Shown here piece by piece: positions 1-10,539 of a stretch of 64,000 nucleotides of DNA. Position 1 is the first letter of the stretch; every line of letters begins with the position of its first letter. The DNA lies in NCBI GenBank assembly GCA_029204225.1, contig CM055111.1, positions 24,297,874-24,361,873 on the forward strand, written 5' to 3'. Origin of the DNA: Diphasiastrum complanatum (Eukaryota; Streptophyta; Lycopodiopsida; Lycopodiales; Lycopodiaceae). Made by a program: the position numbers and the translations under genes. Under the pieces are notes generated by a model. It was not told the origin of the DNA, made no database searches, and saw only the letters and a list, made by a program, of their open reading frames with translations.

Positions 1-690
1 TTGTTGTTCAACATAGTTGTTAAGGCAGTACTCCTTGAATTTGGTGGAGATATATTCTCCCCCATTGTCAGACCTCAGTGCTTTGATTCGTTTGCCAGTC
101 TGATTTTTTGCATGCTCTTTGAATTGTCTGAACTTGATGAAAGCTTCTGATTTCTGCTTAATGAAGTAAACAACTGTTCTTCGAGAGAATTCGTCAATAA
201 AGGTAATGAAATACTTTGCATCTAGCAATGAAGGAGTTTTGCATAGGTCCACATATATCTGTATGAACAACATCTAACAGACCTTTTGCTATATGCCTAT
301 GACTCAATCTAAAAGGAATTCTAGTCTGCTTTCCAAGAATGCAGCTATGGCAGATAGGGAGATCGACTTCGCCAAAAGAATAGTTGAGATCAGGTGCTAG
401 GGATTGTTTGGACATGTTCAAAATAGATGCATAATTCAAGTGTCATAAGCGATGATGCCATAGTAATACTTTATTGACAAGAACAGAGGTTTTCAAGGCT
501 TGACTAGAATCAGAATAACAATGTGCCAATCTATATAAGTATCCATGCCTCTTGCCAAGTGCAAGAATATTATTACTCCTATCGATAATTTTGCATTGAC
601 TAGACTCAAACTCCACCTTATGACCTAAATTTATAATTCCACTTATTGATAATAGATTTGTAGAGAGTTTAGAAATATACAAGACTTTTG
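1..690 (-). pseudogene. Ty1/copia GAG-pre-integrase + integrase fragment
   Basis: Read on the minus strand, this is the middle of a copia polyprotein. From about 690 downwards it encodes the LSTNLLS..I stretch found just after copia protease, then the pre-integrase zinc-finger part (LWHHRL, then C-x2-C around CHSCILGK), the integrase start (VHTDICGP) and the SDNGGEY motif near 60-90. Protease and gag are missing upstream, and the fragment runs off the window at position 1. Frames break near 440 and 194, so it cannot make a working protein. It resembles the copia fragments at 42677-44905 and 63487-64000 and probably belongs to the same family. The family call is firm; the ends are approximate. 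Confidence 0.85.
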
Positions 691-2358
691 ACAGTAGTTG
701 TTGACAGATCCCCTGCTCCAGAGGATCTGTTTGGCTTCTTCTTTTGCTTACAAGTTGTGTTTGTGCTCTACCTATCAGCAGAAATTGTGGGCACTTGTTT
801 TAAGATTGTTTTTCTTGTTTCAGAGCCCAAGATCAGGTAGAAGGGACTGATTGACGTTGTAGTTTGTATCCTGCCTGTCAGAGGACACTAAGAAAGGTCA
901 CTCTTGCACTAGAATCACATGCATTTATGACCAAAACATCCAAGTCAGACATTCAACCAAGAAATCAATGTGACAAATGGTTGCAATGCCATGAAAAGCC
1001 TACTCTGCTATTGCAAAAATGAGTTTGAAATCAGATCTTAAACATACTAAACTTGCATTAATCCACAAAACAAAAAACAAAAAACTAAACTACAACATTT
1101 TAGAAGTCCAAGAATCAAGAAACCAACCAGTCTTTTGATTCTTGGACATCCCAAGAACATCAAGATTTCTTTAAGAGGGGTCTACTTGCATTTATTACTT
1201 TTCCTAGAAATACTAATTCCTACATGGTCATTCCATCTTTTGGGATTCACCATGAGGCTTACACAATTTCTACTTGATAGTATTAACTAGTATTTCGCGG
1301 CTCTCAGTCTTCGTTTGTCTCGTCTTCTCAGAGACCTCCTCGGTCTAAGGTGAGAAGCGCTTTTGAGTTGCTCTGGTCAAGTATCTTAGGGATTCGTCAG
1401 AATCAGCCAACATCATCCCACCCCTAATGTGTTGCAGGACCCACTACAACTCATATTGGATGATGTCGCTCTGCTTCTGCATTGGCATCTTCGATTGGCA
1501 CTTGGAAAAGCGTAGACCCTCGTTCACTTGTGTAAAACCAAGTGTTTATTGTTGCCAGTCTTTATCAAAAACTGTTTTCGCAATTTGCCGCAACGTAACC
1601 AAAATGTTTTATTACTGCAAGTGGTTGACATTCTCAAAATTGGAGAGTCCCCAGCAGCTTACAACTTGCATGCTTGAGTGCTTTCCTCATGTCTCTTTCT
1701 TTCGTTGCATCTGCCATGGATGGTTTCACTTCTAGTTTCTGGGCAGATTCTAACTTCTGGGAGGTCTGTATCCTCCATTTGCTTCTGCGTGTTTCCGTGG
1801 TTCTTCTCTCAGTTGAAGTTCCAATCTCAAGGAAAACCTTCGATCTGCAGGTTGCACAAATTTCGATTATCAGTCTCAAGGGGATGGATTCATCATCAAA
1901 AGAACGGTGGTAGGAACAGATTTGGATGGACGGTTTGGTAACGGTAAGGAAACATGATGAAGGCTTGGTAGAGGGTGAAGGAACTGATAGTTCTACAGTT
2001 GCAGCCTTGGACCCTTGACCACCACTTGTTGGGTGAGGAGCTCACTATATTTTGTAGCTCATTGTTGTCTTCCTCATTTTGCTTTTTTGTAGTTCTTTCT
2101 TTTGATCCATTACTTTTGGATCTCTTCGGGCTTCATAGGAGGGGATCCACCTATCATTGCTCTAGAGAATTTTTTTGATCAAAATTGATCGGACTCAATT
2201 GTTGCTTCATTTTTGTCCGTTCCTCCTCAGCTTTTTGGATCTTTCTCTTTATTTCTTATATCCGTTTTGTCTGCTTCTTAGAGCTTTTCTGGTTGATCAA
2301 CATTGTAGGTGGTAGTTGGTCTCTACAAGACATTTGCAATGATCTTGAAAAAGATTAG
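691..2358. other. No gene recognised
   Basis: This 1.7-kb stretch shows no convincing coding region. Short open frames around 1427-2178 overlap on both strands, and none carries a motif I know. It probably consists of old, decayed transposon sequence. Confidence 0.5.
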
Positions 2359-2690
2359 ACCTTAGCTTACCAATTGGAACTCTTGGAAGGATCTCAAGTG
2401 CATCCCATATTTCACGTAAGCCATCTCAAGAGGAGTCTACATGAAGGAAAGCATCTTGGATCTGGAGATCAATTGGACTTGTTGGATGAATCATCGGGTA
2501 TATCTCGTCTTGAACCCAAAAAGATCTTGGATGCAAGAACTAAACGATTGTGAAATCGTATAGTTACTGATTATCTTGTTCGATGGAAGGGATATACAGA
2601 CGATGATGATTCTTGGAAACAGGAAGGAAGCTTAAGGAGGAATTTTCCTAGTTTTAAGTTCCGAGGACAGAACTTGAATAAGGGGGGAAG
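2359..2690 (+). pseudogene. Ty3/gypsy (chromovirus-type) pol C-terminal tail
   Basis: The plus strand encodes the last part of a gypsy pol. The post-integrase motif HPIFHVSHLKRSLHE is followed by a linker (LEPKKILDAR) and a chromodomain-like core (DYLVRWKGYTDDDDSWK). In chromoviruses this domain follows integrase and helps direct insertion to chromatin. An in-frame TGA lies before the chromodomain core, so this copy is broken, and upstream pol is absent. It ends in a purine tract (2678-2692) directly before an LTR start. The assignment rests on the motif order and on the polypurine tract/LTR junction. Confidence 0.8.
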
Positions 2691-2692
2691 AA
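2678..2692 (+). promoter_or_regulatory. Polypurine tract of the gypsy element
   Basis: A purine-rich run (AATAAGGGGGGAAGAA) lies directly before TGTCATG. This is the expected primer for plus-strand synthesis next to a 3' LTR. Confidence 0.7.
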
Positions 2693-3047
2693 TGTCATGC
2701 CCATCACTGGTCTCGGGTAGCATGTCCATGCTAGGGACTGGTACACCAACAACCCGTAAGTTAATTGTGACTATAAAGGAATTGGGGCCCTTATGTGTAC
2801 ATGATGGTCATAATTAATGGTTATAGGCCTAAACACTTGATGGTGGATTTGTATGGGTCTATCAGTGAGTCATTGGGGAACTGGATGACGTGGCCCAGAT
2901 AGGCTGCAGAGGTGTCCAGTGAGGTGTCACAGTGCACTACTAGTGGTGCAGGGGCCTTGGAGGGTATAAGTATACCTATTGGGCTCTCACTAGTGGATGC
3001 TTGATAGCATTACCGATGGCAGGATGCTGCTGGTGTGATGTCTCATT
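2693..3047 (+). repeat. Gypsy 3' LTR, first part, split by element A
   Basis: The LTR starts TGTCATGCCC just after the polypurine tract and runs until element A interrupts it at its TCATT target (3043-3047). The same LTR probably resumes at 9365-9379, between elements A and B, and again after 14951. The far end was not identified. The start resembles the TGTCATG start of the gypsy LTRs at 25452 and 37705, but most of the body differs. Confidence 0.6.
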
Positions 3048-3909
3048 TGATAAATTTTACAGTTTTTAGGACAATAATGATTGTACTTTACAATCATAGA
3101 GAGTTATTGGTTGCTTAATCAATGAATCTATCAAGTTCTACACATTAGATCTTGATCTAGATTCACTACACTTGGATTTAAGCAAGAGCAATGGATCAAC
3201 ACATCATTTTTTAGTGAGAGCGGCTTCACACGTGTGGAGTACTGTCCACTGTACGGCCTGCACCTGAAACAACAAGTACAATGATACTAGATAGCAATCA
3301 TGCATAAAAATCACAAGACAAATGACTAGAAATTTCACAAAAGTGTAGAGTGCAAAAGTCTCATCAATTTTCTTAGCAAAATGATGATCCTTTTATGGAT
3401 CAAGTACATCCATGAGTCTGGTACAGTCCAGCAGGCCTTCACACGTGTGAAGAGTGCCACATCACTCATATCTATCCATTTGATCCATCCTTGATCCTTA
3501 TCCAATAGTTGACCTTCTAGAATATGACTAAAATCCAAAAAGCTAGTCTCCTAGAATATAGGAATATTCTCTACAAAATAGGATCTAAGGAAAATGGTCA
3601 ACTCTTATCTTCTAGTACTCTATACACACATGTGAACATCCACTTGCCATGTGGGAGCATTTACTCATGCACATGCAAGGAAAAGCTAATTTGTAGGTGA
3701 CTAGTCAACTTGACTAAAAACTAGTCATTTCATGTTCACACTAGCTAGAATGATACAAAATCAATTTGGATATATACAAACATGAAAAGTACATCGTTTC
3801 ACACATGGGAACATGCTCCACACGTGTGAAATCATATCATCAACATATTCTAATGTTTGATCAATATTTACATGAACCAATGTCAAGTGAGAAGTGACAA
3901 TTTTCAACA
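3048..3909 (-). repeat. Element A 3' LTR
   Basis: 862-bp direct repeat of 8498-9359. It carries three copies of the CACACGTGTG palindrome core (3227-3236, 3440-3449, 3819-3828). The polypurine tract abuts its inner edge. Confidence 0.95.
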
Positions 3910-3920
3910 CTCCTCCTCAC
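3910..3920 (-). promoter_or_regulatory. Element A polypurine tract
   Basis: On the minus strand this reads GTGAGGAGGAG, directly before the 3' LTR. It is the expected plus-strand primer. Confidence 0.8.
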
Positions 3921-3922
3921 TT

Positions 3923-5896
3923 CTAACTTGGCAAATCTAGTGTACATCTATCTACAATTCCAAGAGCATATCTTAACTTAAAAAATGGATCTTTGGACAA
4001 TGGTTTGGTTAAGATATCAGCTATGCATTCAGATGATGGTACATGATGTAGTTGCACTTCCTTGGATTGTACCTTCTCCCTCACAAAGTGGTGAGCTATC
4101 TCAATATGCTTTGTTCTAGCATGGAAGATAGGATTTGAAGCAATTTGTTGAGAAGCTTGATTGTCACAAAATATGTAAGGGATCTCCTCGGCCTCTAGCA
4201 CATGTAGTTCCATCAAGAGTCTTCTTAGCCATAAGAGCTCTTTGGTTGTTGAAGTCAATGCCTTGTACTCGGCTTCACAAGAAGATAGTGAGATTGTATC
4301 TTGCTTTTTGGAAAGCCAAGATATCACTCCTCCACAAAGAAATGTTGCAAATGCACTAATGGACTTCCTATCCATCTTGTCACCTGCAAAATCTGAATCC
4401 GAGTAGGCTCTCAAGTGCAAGTTAGATCCTTCATAAAGTATACCAAAAAATCTAGTACTAGAAACATATCTAAGTACTCTCTTGGCACTTTTCCAATGAT
4501 GAATTAAAGGAGCTTGCATACTTTGACTCAACTTGCTTACACAAAAACTTAAGTCAGGTCTAGTGATGGTTAAATAGATTAGAGAGCCTATAAGCTTCCT
4601 AAAGAGAGTGATGTCCTCAAAGGATGCTTCATCACCTTCATTAGTTGCTTTCACAACATGCTCCATAGGGGTGTCAATCCCCTTACAATCTTTCATACCA
4701 AATCTTTCAAGAATGGAAGTAGCATACTTAGATTGACTTATGAAAGTACAATTGCTACTTCTAGACACTTCTATCCCAAGTATAAACTTTAGGAAGCCTA
4801 GATCTACCATCTTGAACTCACTAGATAAGTCAACTTTTACTTTGCCTATGCCATCATCATCATTTCCTGTCATAATGATGTCATCAACATAAAGAACCAA
4901 AATGATGATCTTTCCTTCATTACATTTGAAATATAAAGAAGGTTCATAAGCACTTAGTACAAAGCCAAGGGAATAGAGAAAATCATGCAACCTAGAGTAC
5001 CAAGCTCTAGGTGCTTGCTTCAAGCCATATAGGCTCTTCCTTAAGTAGCACACCTTTTGCTCCTCACCAATCTTGATGAAGCCCTCGGGTTGCATCATGT
5101 AGATTTCCTCTTCTAAGAAGCCATTCAAGAAGGCATTTGTCACATCCATTTGGTAGAGATCCCATTTGAACAAAGTAGCAATGCAAATGATTAATCTAAT
5201 AGTTACAAGCTTAGCTACAGGTGCAAATGTTTCTTCATAATCCAATCCTTTTATTTGAAGAAATCCCTTAGCAACAAGCCTAGCTTTGTATTTACTAATA
5301 GATCCATCTTGATTGTACTTAATTCTATAAATCCACTTACATGCAAGTGGTTTCTTTCCTCTTGGAAGATTTACAAGATTCCAAGTATGATTTTCTTCTA
5401 ATGCATCATACTCTACTTGCATTGCATCTCTCCAAACTTTAGATTTACATGCTTCTTCAAAAGATGATGGTTCTTCAATCAATGTAGCTAAAAAAGAGTA
5501 AGAGGTAGAAGATGTAGAGCCTTCCTTTTGCTTTCCCTTGTCCACATAGGTAAGCCTTGAGGGCTCGGCCTTGCTCCTTGATGATCTTCTTGGCCCCTTT
5601 TGACTTGGATCCAAATCTCCATCCTCGGGTTTGTCATGATCCTCCTCGGGTTTGTCAAGATCCTCCTCGGATTTGTCAAGATCTTCAATGCACAATGGGT
5701 TAGATCCATTTGACAAGCTCTTAGCAAATTGTGACTCATCAAAAAGTACATCCTTGCTTACCTTTACTTTCTTGGATGTAGGATCATATATCCTATATCC
5801 CTTGCTATTTTCTCCATAGCCAACAAAGATTCCTTTGAAGGAGGTAGCATCTTCTTTCCTTCTAGTCTCCAAGGAATGTGTACATAACAAGTACAT
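3923..5896 (-). CDS. Element A pol part 2: integrase C-terminus, reverse transcriptase, RNase H
   Basis: This 657-codon frame holds the second half of a copia polyprotein. An integrase tail (KGIFVGY...YDP) comes first, then an acidic linker with DLDKPEED-type repeats (about residues 70-95). The RT follows, from KWIYRIK (about 187) through DVTNAFLNG (Asp at about 251) and SLYGLKQAPRAWY to YVDD (about 336-339). RNase H then carries SDSDFAGDKMDRKS, SSCEAEYKAL and DNQ. The first codons overlap the end of the upstream frame (5764-5896) in another phase. Homology between the two frames switches around 5865-5885, which fits one lost or gained base near the CCTTGG stretch. Copia normally uses a single frame, so I read this as a mutation in this copy, not programmed frameshifting. 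The annotated Met is simply the first ATG in the frame. Confidence 0.9.
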   Translation of the reverse strand: MYLLCTHSLETRRKEDATSFKGIFVGYGENSKGYRIYDPTSKKVKVSKDVLFDESQFAKSLSNGSNPLCIEDLDKSEEDLDKPEEDHDKPEDGDLDPSQKGPRRSSRSKAEPSRLTYVDKGKQKEGSTSSTSYSFLATLIEEPSSFEEACKSKVWRDAMQVEYDALEENHTWNLVNLPRGKKPLACKWIYRIKYNQDGSISKYKARLVAKGFLQIKGLDYEETFAPVAKLVTIRLIICIATLFKWDLYQMDVTNAFLNGFLEEEIYMMQPEGFIKIGEEQKVCYLRKSLYGLKQAPRAWYSRLHDFLYSLGFVLSAYEPSLYFKCNEGKIIILVLYVDDIIMTGNDDDGIGKVKVDLSSEFKMVDLGFLKFILGIEVSRSSNCTFISQSKYATSILERFGMKDCKGIDTPMEHVVKATNEGDEASFEDITLFRKLIGSLIYLTITRPDLSFCVSKLSQSMQAPLIHHWKSAKRVLRYVSSTRFFGILYEGSNLHLRAYSDSDFAGDKMDRKSISAFATFLCGGVISWLSKKQDTISLSSCEAEYKALTSTTKELLWLRRLLMELHVLEAEEIPYIFCDNQASQQIASNPIFHARTKHIEIAHHFVREKVQSKEVQLHHVPSSECIADILTKPLSKDPFFKLRYALGIVDRCTLDLPS

Positions 5897-7902
5897 CCAA
5901 AGATCTTAAAATATTTTACATTGGGTTTCTTATCAAACAAGGCTTGATAAGGTGAGATCCCATCTATAGCACTACTAGGAAGTCTATTACACAAATAATT
6001 AGCACATGTTATGGCTTCTCCCCAAAATGAGATGGGAAGTGATGCATCAAGCCTCAAGGACTTTGCACACTCACATAGACTCCTATTTTTCCTCTCGGCC
6101 ACCCCATTTTGTTGAGGGGTGTAGGAACAAGTGTATTGTAACTTAATACCATTGATCTCACAAAAGTCTTTCATTTTATTGGAGGTGTACTCTCCTCCAT
6201 TATCACATCTTAGTGCTTTGATAGAAGTACTAAGTTGTTTCTCTACTAGAGACTTGAACTTAATGAAAGCTTCATAAACAAGATTTTTCTTTGATAGTAA
6301 CTCAATCCATGTGAATCTAGTACAATCATCTATAAAAGTTACATACATCAAGGCACCTCCATTACTTGCATGTGAAAAACTATGTACATCAGAATGTATG
6401 AGATCCAAGGGAGAGAGAGATCTTGATGAAGATTTCTTGTAAGAAGATTTGTGTGACTTTGCAAGGCCACATGCCTCACACATTTTTCCACACTTCTTGA
6501 AAGCTCTTGGTAGGCCGAGAGCTAGTTCCTTGCTTGCCATTGACTCCATAGATTGAAGATTAGGATGGCCTAATCTCTTATGCCAAAGCTCCACTTGAGT
6601 TAGCTCCTCCCTAGCCAAGTTCACACTTTCACTTGCAACATTAGCATCCAACTTGAAAAGTCTCCCTTGCTTAATGCCACTAGCTATGCACTTATCATTT
6701 TTCAAGATGGAACAAACTCCATTCTTGAAATGTACATCTAGTCCATTGTCCATTAATTGTCCTACACTAAGCAAGTTTCTTGAAATGGTAGGAACATACA
6801 AAACATTATCTAGATCTATCCTTTTAGATGTACCTAAACAAAGAGGTATAGATCCTATGCCATCTATCTTGCATGCTTGATCACTAGCAGTGTATATTGA
6901 CTTCTTAGAGTCATTACAAGATAGAAGAGTAGAAAAATAATGCTTGTTAAAGGACATGTGGGAACTAGCCCCACTATCTATCCACCATGTGTCTTGACTT
7001 GAAGTTGGTGTAGATGCAACCATTAAGGATGTGTTGAATCCATCCTCATATTCTTCCTCTTGAGCAATGTTCCCTTGATCTCCTTTGGCTTGTTGATTCT
7101 TCTTCAAGTAGCATTCTGAGGCAAAGTGTCCTTTCTTTCCACAAAAGAAACACTTTAGTTTTGCCTTGTTCTTCACTTTGCCTTTGGAGGTAGATCCTCC
7201 ATTCTTCATCTCGGCCTCCTTGCCTTGATTTTTCTTGAATGGATTTTGCTTTTTCTTGCCTTTAGATGTAAAGTTAGCTTTCTCCTCTCCTCCATTAAGT
7301 GACATGCTATCCATTCTTGTCTTGAGGTGTAGAAGCCTACTCTCCTCGGCCACAAGAACATTGTGCAACTTTTCAATGGATGGAAGAGAGTCTTGAATGG
7401 CAAATGATTGGACTAAGTTGGTAAACTCATCACTTAGACCATTCAAAATGATTTGTACTAGTTCTTGATCTTGGATCTTCTCTCCTATTGCACTTAACTC
7501 CTTGTTAAGAGATTTGATCCTAAGAACATACTCTTGTCCACTCTCTCCACTTCCTTTCATGCTTTGGAAAACTTGATTTCTTAGCATGAGGATTCTTGAA
7601 GTATTGTTGGATTCATAAATGCTCTTTAATGAATCCCAAGCCTCTTTGGATGAGGTACAAGAAGACACCTCTTTCAAGAGGTCATTGCATACATTTAACT
7701 TTATGCAATGTAGAGCTAATCTTGCTCTCTTCTTGTATTTGGCTTGTTCTTGGGGAGTTTGAGGCTCTTCCTCTACTCCTTGAACTATGTCATATAGATC
7801 ATGGATCACTAGGAGTGATTCCATTCTCACTTTCCAAATGGAATAATTTGTGGAAGTGAGTCTCTCACTTGGTTCCATCAAATATCCACCCATGGATGAC
7901 AT
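5764..7902 (-). CDS. Element A gag-pol part 1: gag, protease, integrase
   Basis: This 712-codon frame starts MSSMGGYLMEPSERL and continues into the copia gag core (SIWKVRMESLL, then EAWDSLK). A CCHC zinc knuckle, CFFCGKKGHFASEC, lies at about 251-264, and the protease DSG at about 309-311 (WWIDSGASSH). The integrase zinc finger has His441/His446 and Cys475/Cys478. The DDE triad is visible as HSD (505), CDNGGEY (567) and VAERKNR (603), with the usual 35-residue gap. The frame leaves homology after CYVHIP near residue 676, where the downstream frame takes over. The start ATG follows a leader of about 590 bp after the primer site. Expected role: capsid, processing and integration for a cytoplasmic virus-like particle. 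Confidence 0.92.
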   Translation of the reverse strand: MSSMGGYLMEPSERLTSTNYSIWKVRMESLLVIHDLYDIVQGVEEEPQTPQEQAKYKKRARLALHCIKLNVCNDLLKEVSSCTSSKEAWDSLKSIYESNNTSRILMLRNQVFQSMKGSGESGQEYVLRIKSLNKELSAIGEKIQDQELVQIILNGLSDEFTNLVQSFAIQDSLPSIEKLHNVLVAEESRLLHLKTRMDSMSLNGGEEKANFTSKGKKKQNPFKKNQGKEAEMKNGGSTSKGKVKNKAKLKCFFCGKKGHFASECYLKKNQQAKGDQGNIAQEEEYEDGFNTSLMVASTPTSSQDTWWIDSGASSHMSFNKHYFSTLLSCNDSKKSIYTASDQACKIDGIGSIPLCLGTSKRIDLDNVLYVPTISRNLLSVGQLMDNGLDVHFKNGVCSILKNDKCIASGIKQGRLFKLDANVASESVNLAREELTQVELWHKRLGHPNLQSMESMASKELALGLPRAFKKCGKMCEACGLAKSHKSSYKKSSSRSLSPLDLIHSDVHSFSHASNGGALMYVTFIDDCTRFTWIELLSKKNLVYEAFIKFKSLVEKQLSTSIKALRCDNGGEYTSNKMKDFCEINGIKLQYTCSYTPQQNGVAERKNRSLCECAKSLRLDASLPISFWGEAITCANYLCNRLPSSAIDGISPYQALFDKKPNVKYFKIFGCTCYVHIPWRLEGKKMLPPSKESLLAMEKIARDIGYMILHPRK

Positions 7903-8324
7903 TTTAGAATGAATGCTCTTTTAAAAATCACAAAGATTTTTGAATTTTAAAAGATCTATGAAGTGGCCTAAAGCTTACTAGAATGCCTATAGGCTTGTCT
8001 CTATCAAACTAACACACAAGCTTGAATGATACTCAAAGATCTTACCAAAAATTTCTAGCTTTCACTCTCACAAAAAAAATTGCTTTACACTTTTCTTAGA
8101 GATTTCACTTCAACTAAGGATCTGAACAAATCAGCCTCTTAGATCTGATCTTAGACTCTAAAAAGAAATGCTTCAATGATCCAAAACACTATTTGGTCAT
8201 AGGCATTAGTTAGAATGAATCTAGATCAATACTATGCTTCAAAAAGCACCAAAAATGAACTAGTATTGTGATTTTGGGACCAAAAAACACAAAGTAACTT
8301 GAATTGAAAGTTGCTGTACGGTTT

Positions 8325-8334
8325 CACACGTGTG
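8325..8334. promoter_or_regulatory. CACACGTGTG palindrome in the element A leader
   Basis: The core sits inside TTTCACACGTGTGAAA, a perfect 16-bp palindrome with a CACGTG (G-box) centre. It lies between the primer site and gag, outside the LTR. A related copy occupies the equivalent place in the element at 38079-41248 (40240-40249). Confidence 0.6.
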
Positions 8335-8485
8335 AAAAGTACATACACAGCCTCCAAGTCGTTTTGATCCAAATGATTACAAGCTATCACTCTAGAAGAA
8401 CTCGCCCTCACTAGTATTGGCCAAAAGACAAATTTTGCCAATGATCTTTACAAGATTTATGATTCAATGATCACTCTCTTACTTA

Positions 8486-8497
8486 GCTCTGATACCA
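8486..8497 (-). promoter_or_regulatory. Element A primer-binding site (initiator-Met tRNA)
   Basis: On the minus strand TGGTATCAGAGC directly follows the 5' LTR. This is the standard plant copia primer site for tRNA-iMet. Confidence 0.92.
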
Positions 8498-9359
8498 TGA
8501 TAAATTTTACAGTTTTTAGGACAATAATGATTGTACTTTACAATCATAGAGAGTTATTGGTTGCTTAATCAATGAATCTATCAAGTTCTACACATTAGAT
8601 CTTGATCTAGATTCACTACACTTGGATTTAAGCAAGAGCAATGGATCAACACATCATTTTTTAGTGAGAGCGGCTTCACACGTGTGGAGTACTGTCCACT
8701 GTACGGCCTGCACCTGAAACAACAAGTACAATGATACTAGATAGCAATCATGCATAAAAATCACAAGACAAATGACTAGAAATCTCACAAAAGTGTAGAG
8801 TGCAAAAGTCTCATCAATTTTCTTAGCAAAATGATGATCCTTTTATGGATCAAGTACATCCATGAGTCTGGTACAGTCCAGCAGGCCTTCACACGTGTGA
8901 AGAGTGCCACATCACTCATATCTATCCATTTGATCCATCCTTGATCCTTATCCAATAGTTGACCTTCTAGAATATGACTAAAATCCAAAAAGCTAGTCTC
9001 CTAGAATATAGGAATATTCCCTACAAAATAGGATCTAAGGAAAATGGTCAACTCTTATCTTCTAGTACTCTATACACACATGTGAACATCCACTTGCCAT
9101 GTGGGAGCATTTACTCATGCACATGCAAGGAAAAGCTAATTTGTAGGTGACTAGTCAACTTGACTAAAAACTAGTCATTTCATGTTCACACTAACTAGAA
9201 TGATACAAAATCAATTTGGATATATACAAACATGAAAAGTACATCCTTTCACACATGGGAACATGCTCCACACGTGTGAAATCATATCATCAACATATTC
9301 TAATGTTTGATCAATATTTACATGAACCAATGTCAAGTGAGAAGTGACAATTTTCAACA
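8498..9359 (-). repeat. Element A 5' LTR
   Basis: 862-bp direct repeat of 3048-3909. Palindrome cores lie at 8677-8686, 8890-8899 and 9269-9278. TCATT follows at 9360-9364. Confidence 0.95.
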
Positions 9360-9459
9360 TCATTCCTCTTTGTAATTGATGTGAAAATTGTCAACATTTC
9401 CTTGTCTAGTTTTAGGCCAAAATTGCTAAAAATGGCACATAGTTTAGGATCTGACTTTT

Positions 9460-9469
9460 CACACGTGTG
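9460..9469. promoter_or_regulatory. CACACGTGTG palindrome in the element B U3
   Basis: It lies inside TTTCACACGTGTGAAA, about 190 bp upstream of the LTR TATA box; the 3' LTR copy is at 14385-14394. A G-box-type CACGTG core at this distance from a TATA box could be a transcription-factor site. That is inference. Confidence 0.5.
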
Positions 9470-9649
9470 AAACAGGTCTAGATATTTTTAGTAAGTGTAT
9501 TTTTTCAGTATGAAGAAGTGTCAAACTTCAAGACCTTCGAAATGAGTCCATTTTCATGTATTTTGGACATATATGCCAATTTTACCTATATAGGGCATAT
9601 TTTAGGTAAGGAGGGTCTAGAGAGAGGAGAGAGAGTCATCTCTCTCAGC

Positions 9650-9657
9650 TATATATA
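9650..9657 (+). promoter_or_regulatory. TATA box of the element B LTR promoter
   Basis: TATATATA in a GC-poor but otherwise mixed context, 370 bp before the LTR end. It fits the U3 promoter of a copia LTR. The 3' LTR copy is at 14575-14582. Confidence 0.6.
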
Positions 9658-10026
9658 GCAGGTAGGCCGTGGAGAAACAGGTTGGAGCAGATCCATTGTA
9701 TTCATTTGCTTAATGAGAGATTTTTCTATTGGGTTCTCCTTCCATTGTTGGCATTGTGTAGTGATTGAGTTCAAGCTTTGTGTGTATGATCTTAGGTGCT
9801 TTCCAAAAGTGGTAGGCTGATGTATTATGGACTGTATAATGCTATTTTGGGCCGCACTTGATGTTTATGGAAGTTTCCATTTGTGATAAATGCTTTTTGA
9901 TCAAGTTCTTTGCATTCTAGGTAGCATAGAATGTGTTGCCAATTCCTAGCTTATGTAGTTTGGAGTGCAAGCATTCAAGCCAATGATCTTGGAGTTTAGA
10001 TCCACTTAGGATCTGTATTTTTCACA

Positions 10027-10038
10027 TGGTATCAGAGC
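10027..10038 (+). promoter_or_regulatory. Element B primer-binding site (initiator-Met tRNA)
   Basis: TGGTATCAGAGC starts immediately after the 5' LTR. Confidence 0.92.
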
Positions 10039-10539
10039 TGGTTGGCTTCTATTTACAGTAAGTATTCCATTTTTGGTGATATTTGGATGTTTGATCAAGT
10101 TCTAGCATGATTTTGCATTGCTTTGTTGATCAAATCTTACTAACCTTTGTTTTGTGAGTTGAACTTGTGGATCAAAAGCATATTTCAGGTCTATTGAAGA
10201 TCAGAGGCTGAAAAGAAACTATTTTGGATCAGATCATAACACCTAATCATTTGTGATTGTGAGGCTTGTGCATATTCAATACTAACAATGTTCTTTTCAA
10301 TCCTATTGTTGACAATCTCCATTCTTGGATGAACACTCTCCTTAAGTGGATGAAACTTCTCCTTAAGTGGATGACAAATGCTCTTTTGAGTGAGTTGTAA
10401 TTCTCCTAAAGGCTGAGCAAAGCTCCCATTTGGGTGAAAGATCCCCTTTTTTGGGTGAACATATTGTAAGCTCCATTGTGAAGAGCATATTGTAAAGATT
10501 GTCATCAATTTTGGCATAATTTTTGGTGTACTTTGTTGA

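Larger units (their letters stand above)
3048..9359 (-). mobile_element. Element A: full-length Ty1/copia LTR retrotransposon, gag-pol frameshifted
   Basis: This is a complete 6.3-kb copia element on the minus strand. The two LTRs are 862 bp each (3048-3909 and 8498-9359) and start TGATAAA and end CAACA on the plus strand. A 5-bp target duplication TCATT flanks it (3043-3047 and 9360-9364), so the insertion is structurally intact. The primer site matches initiator-Met tRNA, and the polypurine tract sits at 3910-3920. The internal region holds gag, protease, integrase, RT and RNase H in copia order, in two overlapping frames instead of one. The LTRs differ at only a few positions that I could spot (for example near 3334, 3570 and 3796), so the insertion is fairly recent. 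It inserted into the gypsy LTR that begins at 2693. Confidence 0.95.
9380..10026 (+). repeat. Element B 5' LTR
   Basis: 647-bp LTR, TGTGAAAATTG to TTTTTCACA. It contains a palindrome core at 9460-9469 and a TATATATA box at 9650-9657. The last part (from about 9790) matches the element C LTR almost exactly, while the earlier U3 does not. Confidence 0.93.

Noticed and set aside
3335-3538. 67-codon frame present twice (also 8785-8988)
   Set aside because: It lies inside the LTRs of element A; it is duplicated only because the LTR is.
10191-10517. 108-codon antisense frame in the B leader, identical in the C leader (22111-22437)
   Set aside because: B and C leaders are nearly identical DNA, so identity does not show coding selection. 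The frame follows short tandem repeats and has no known motif.
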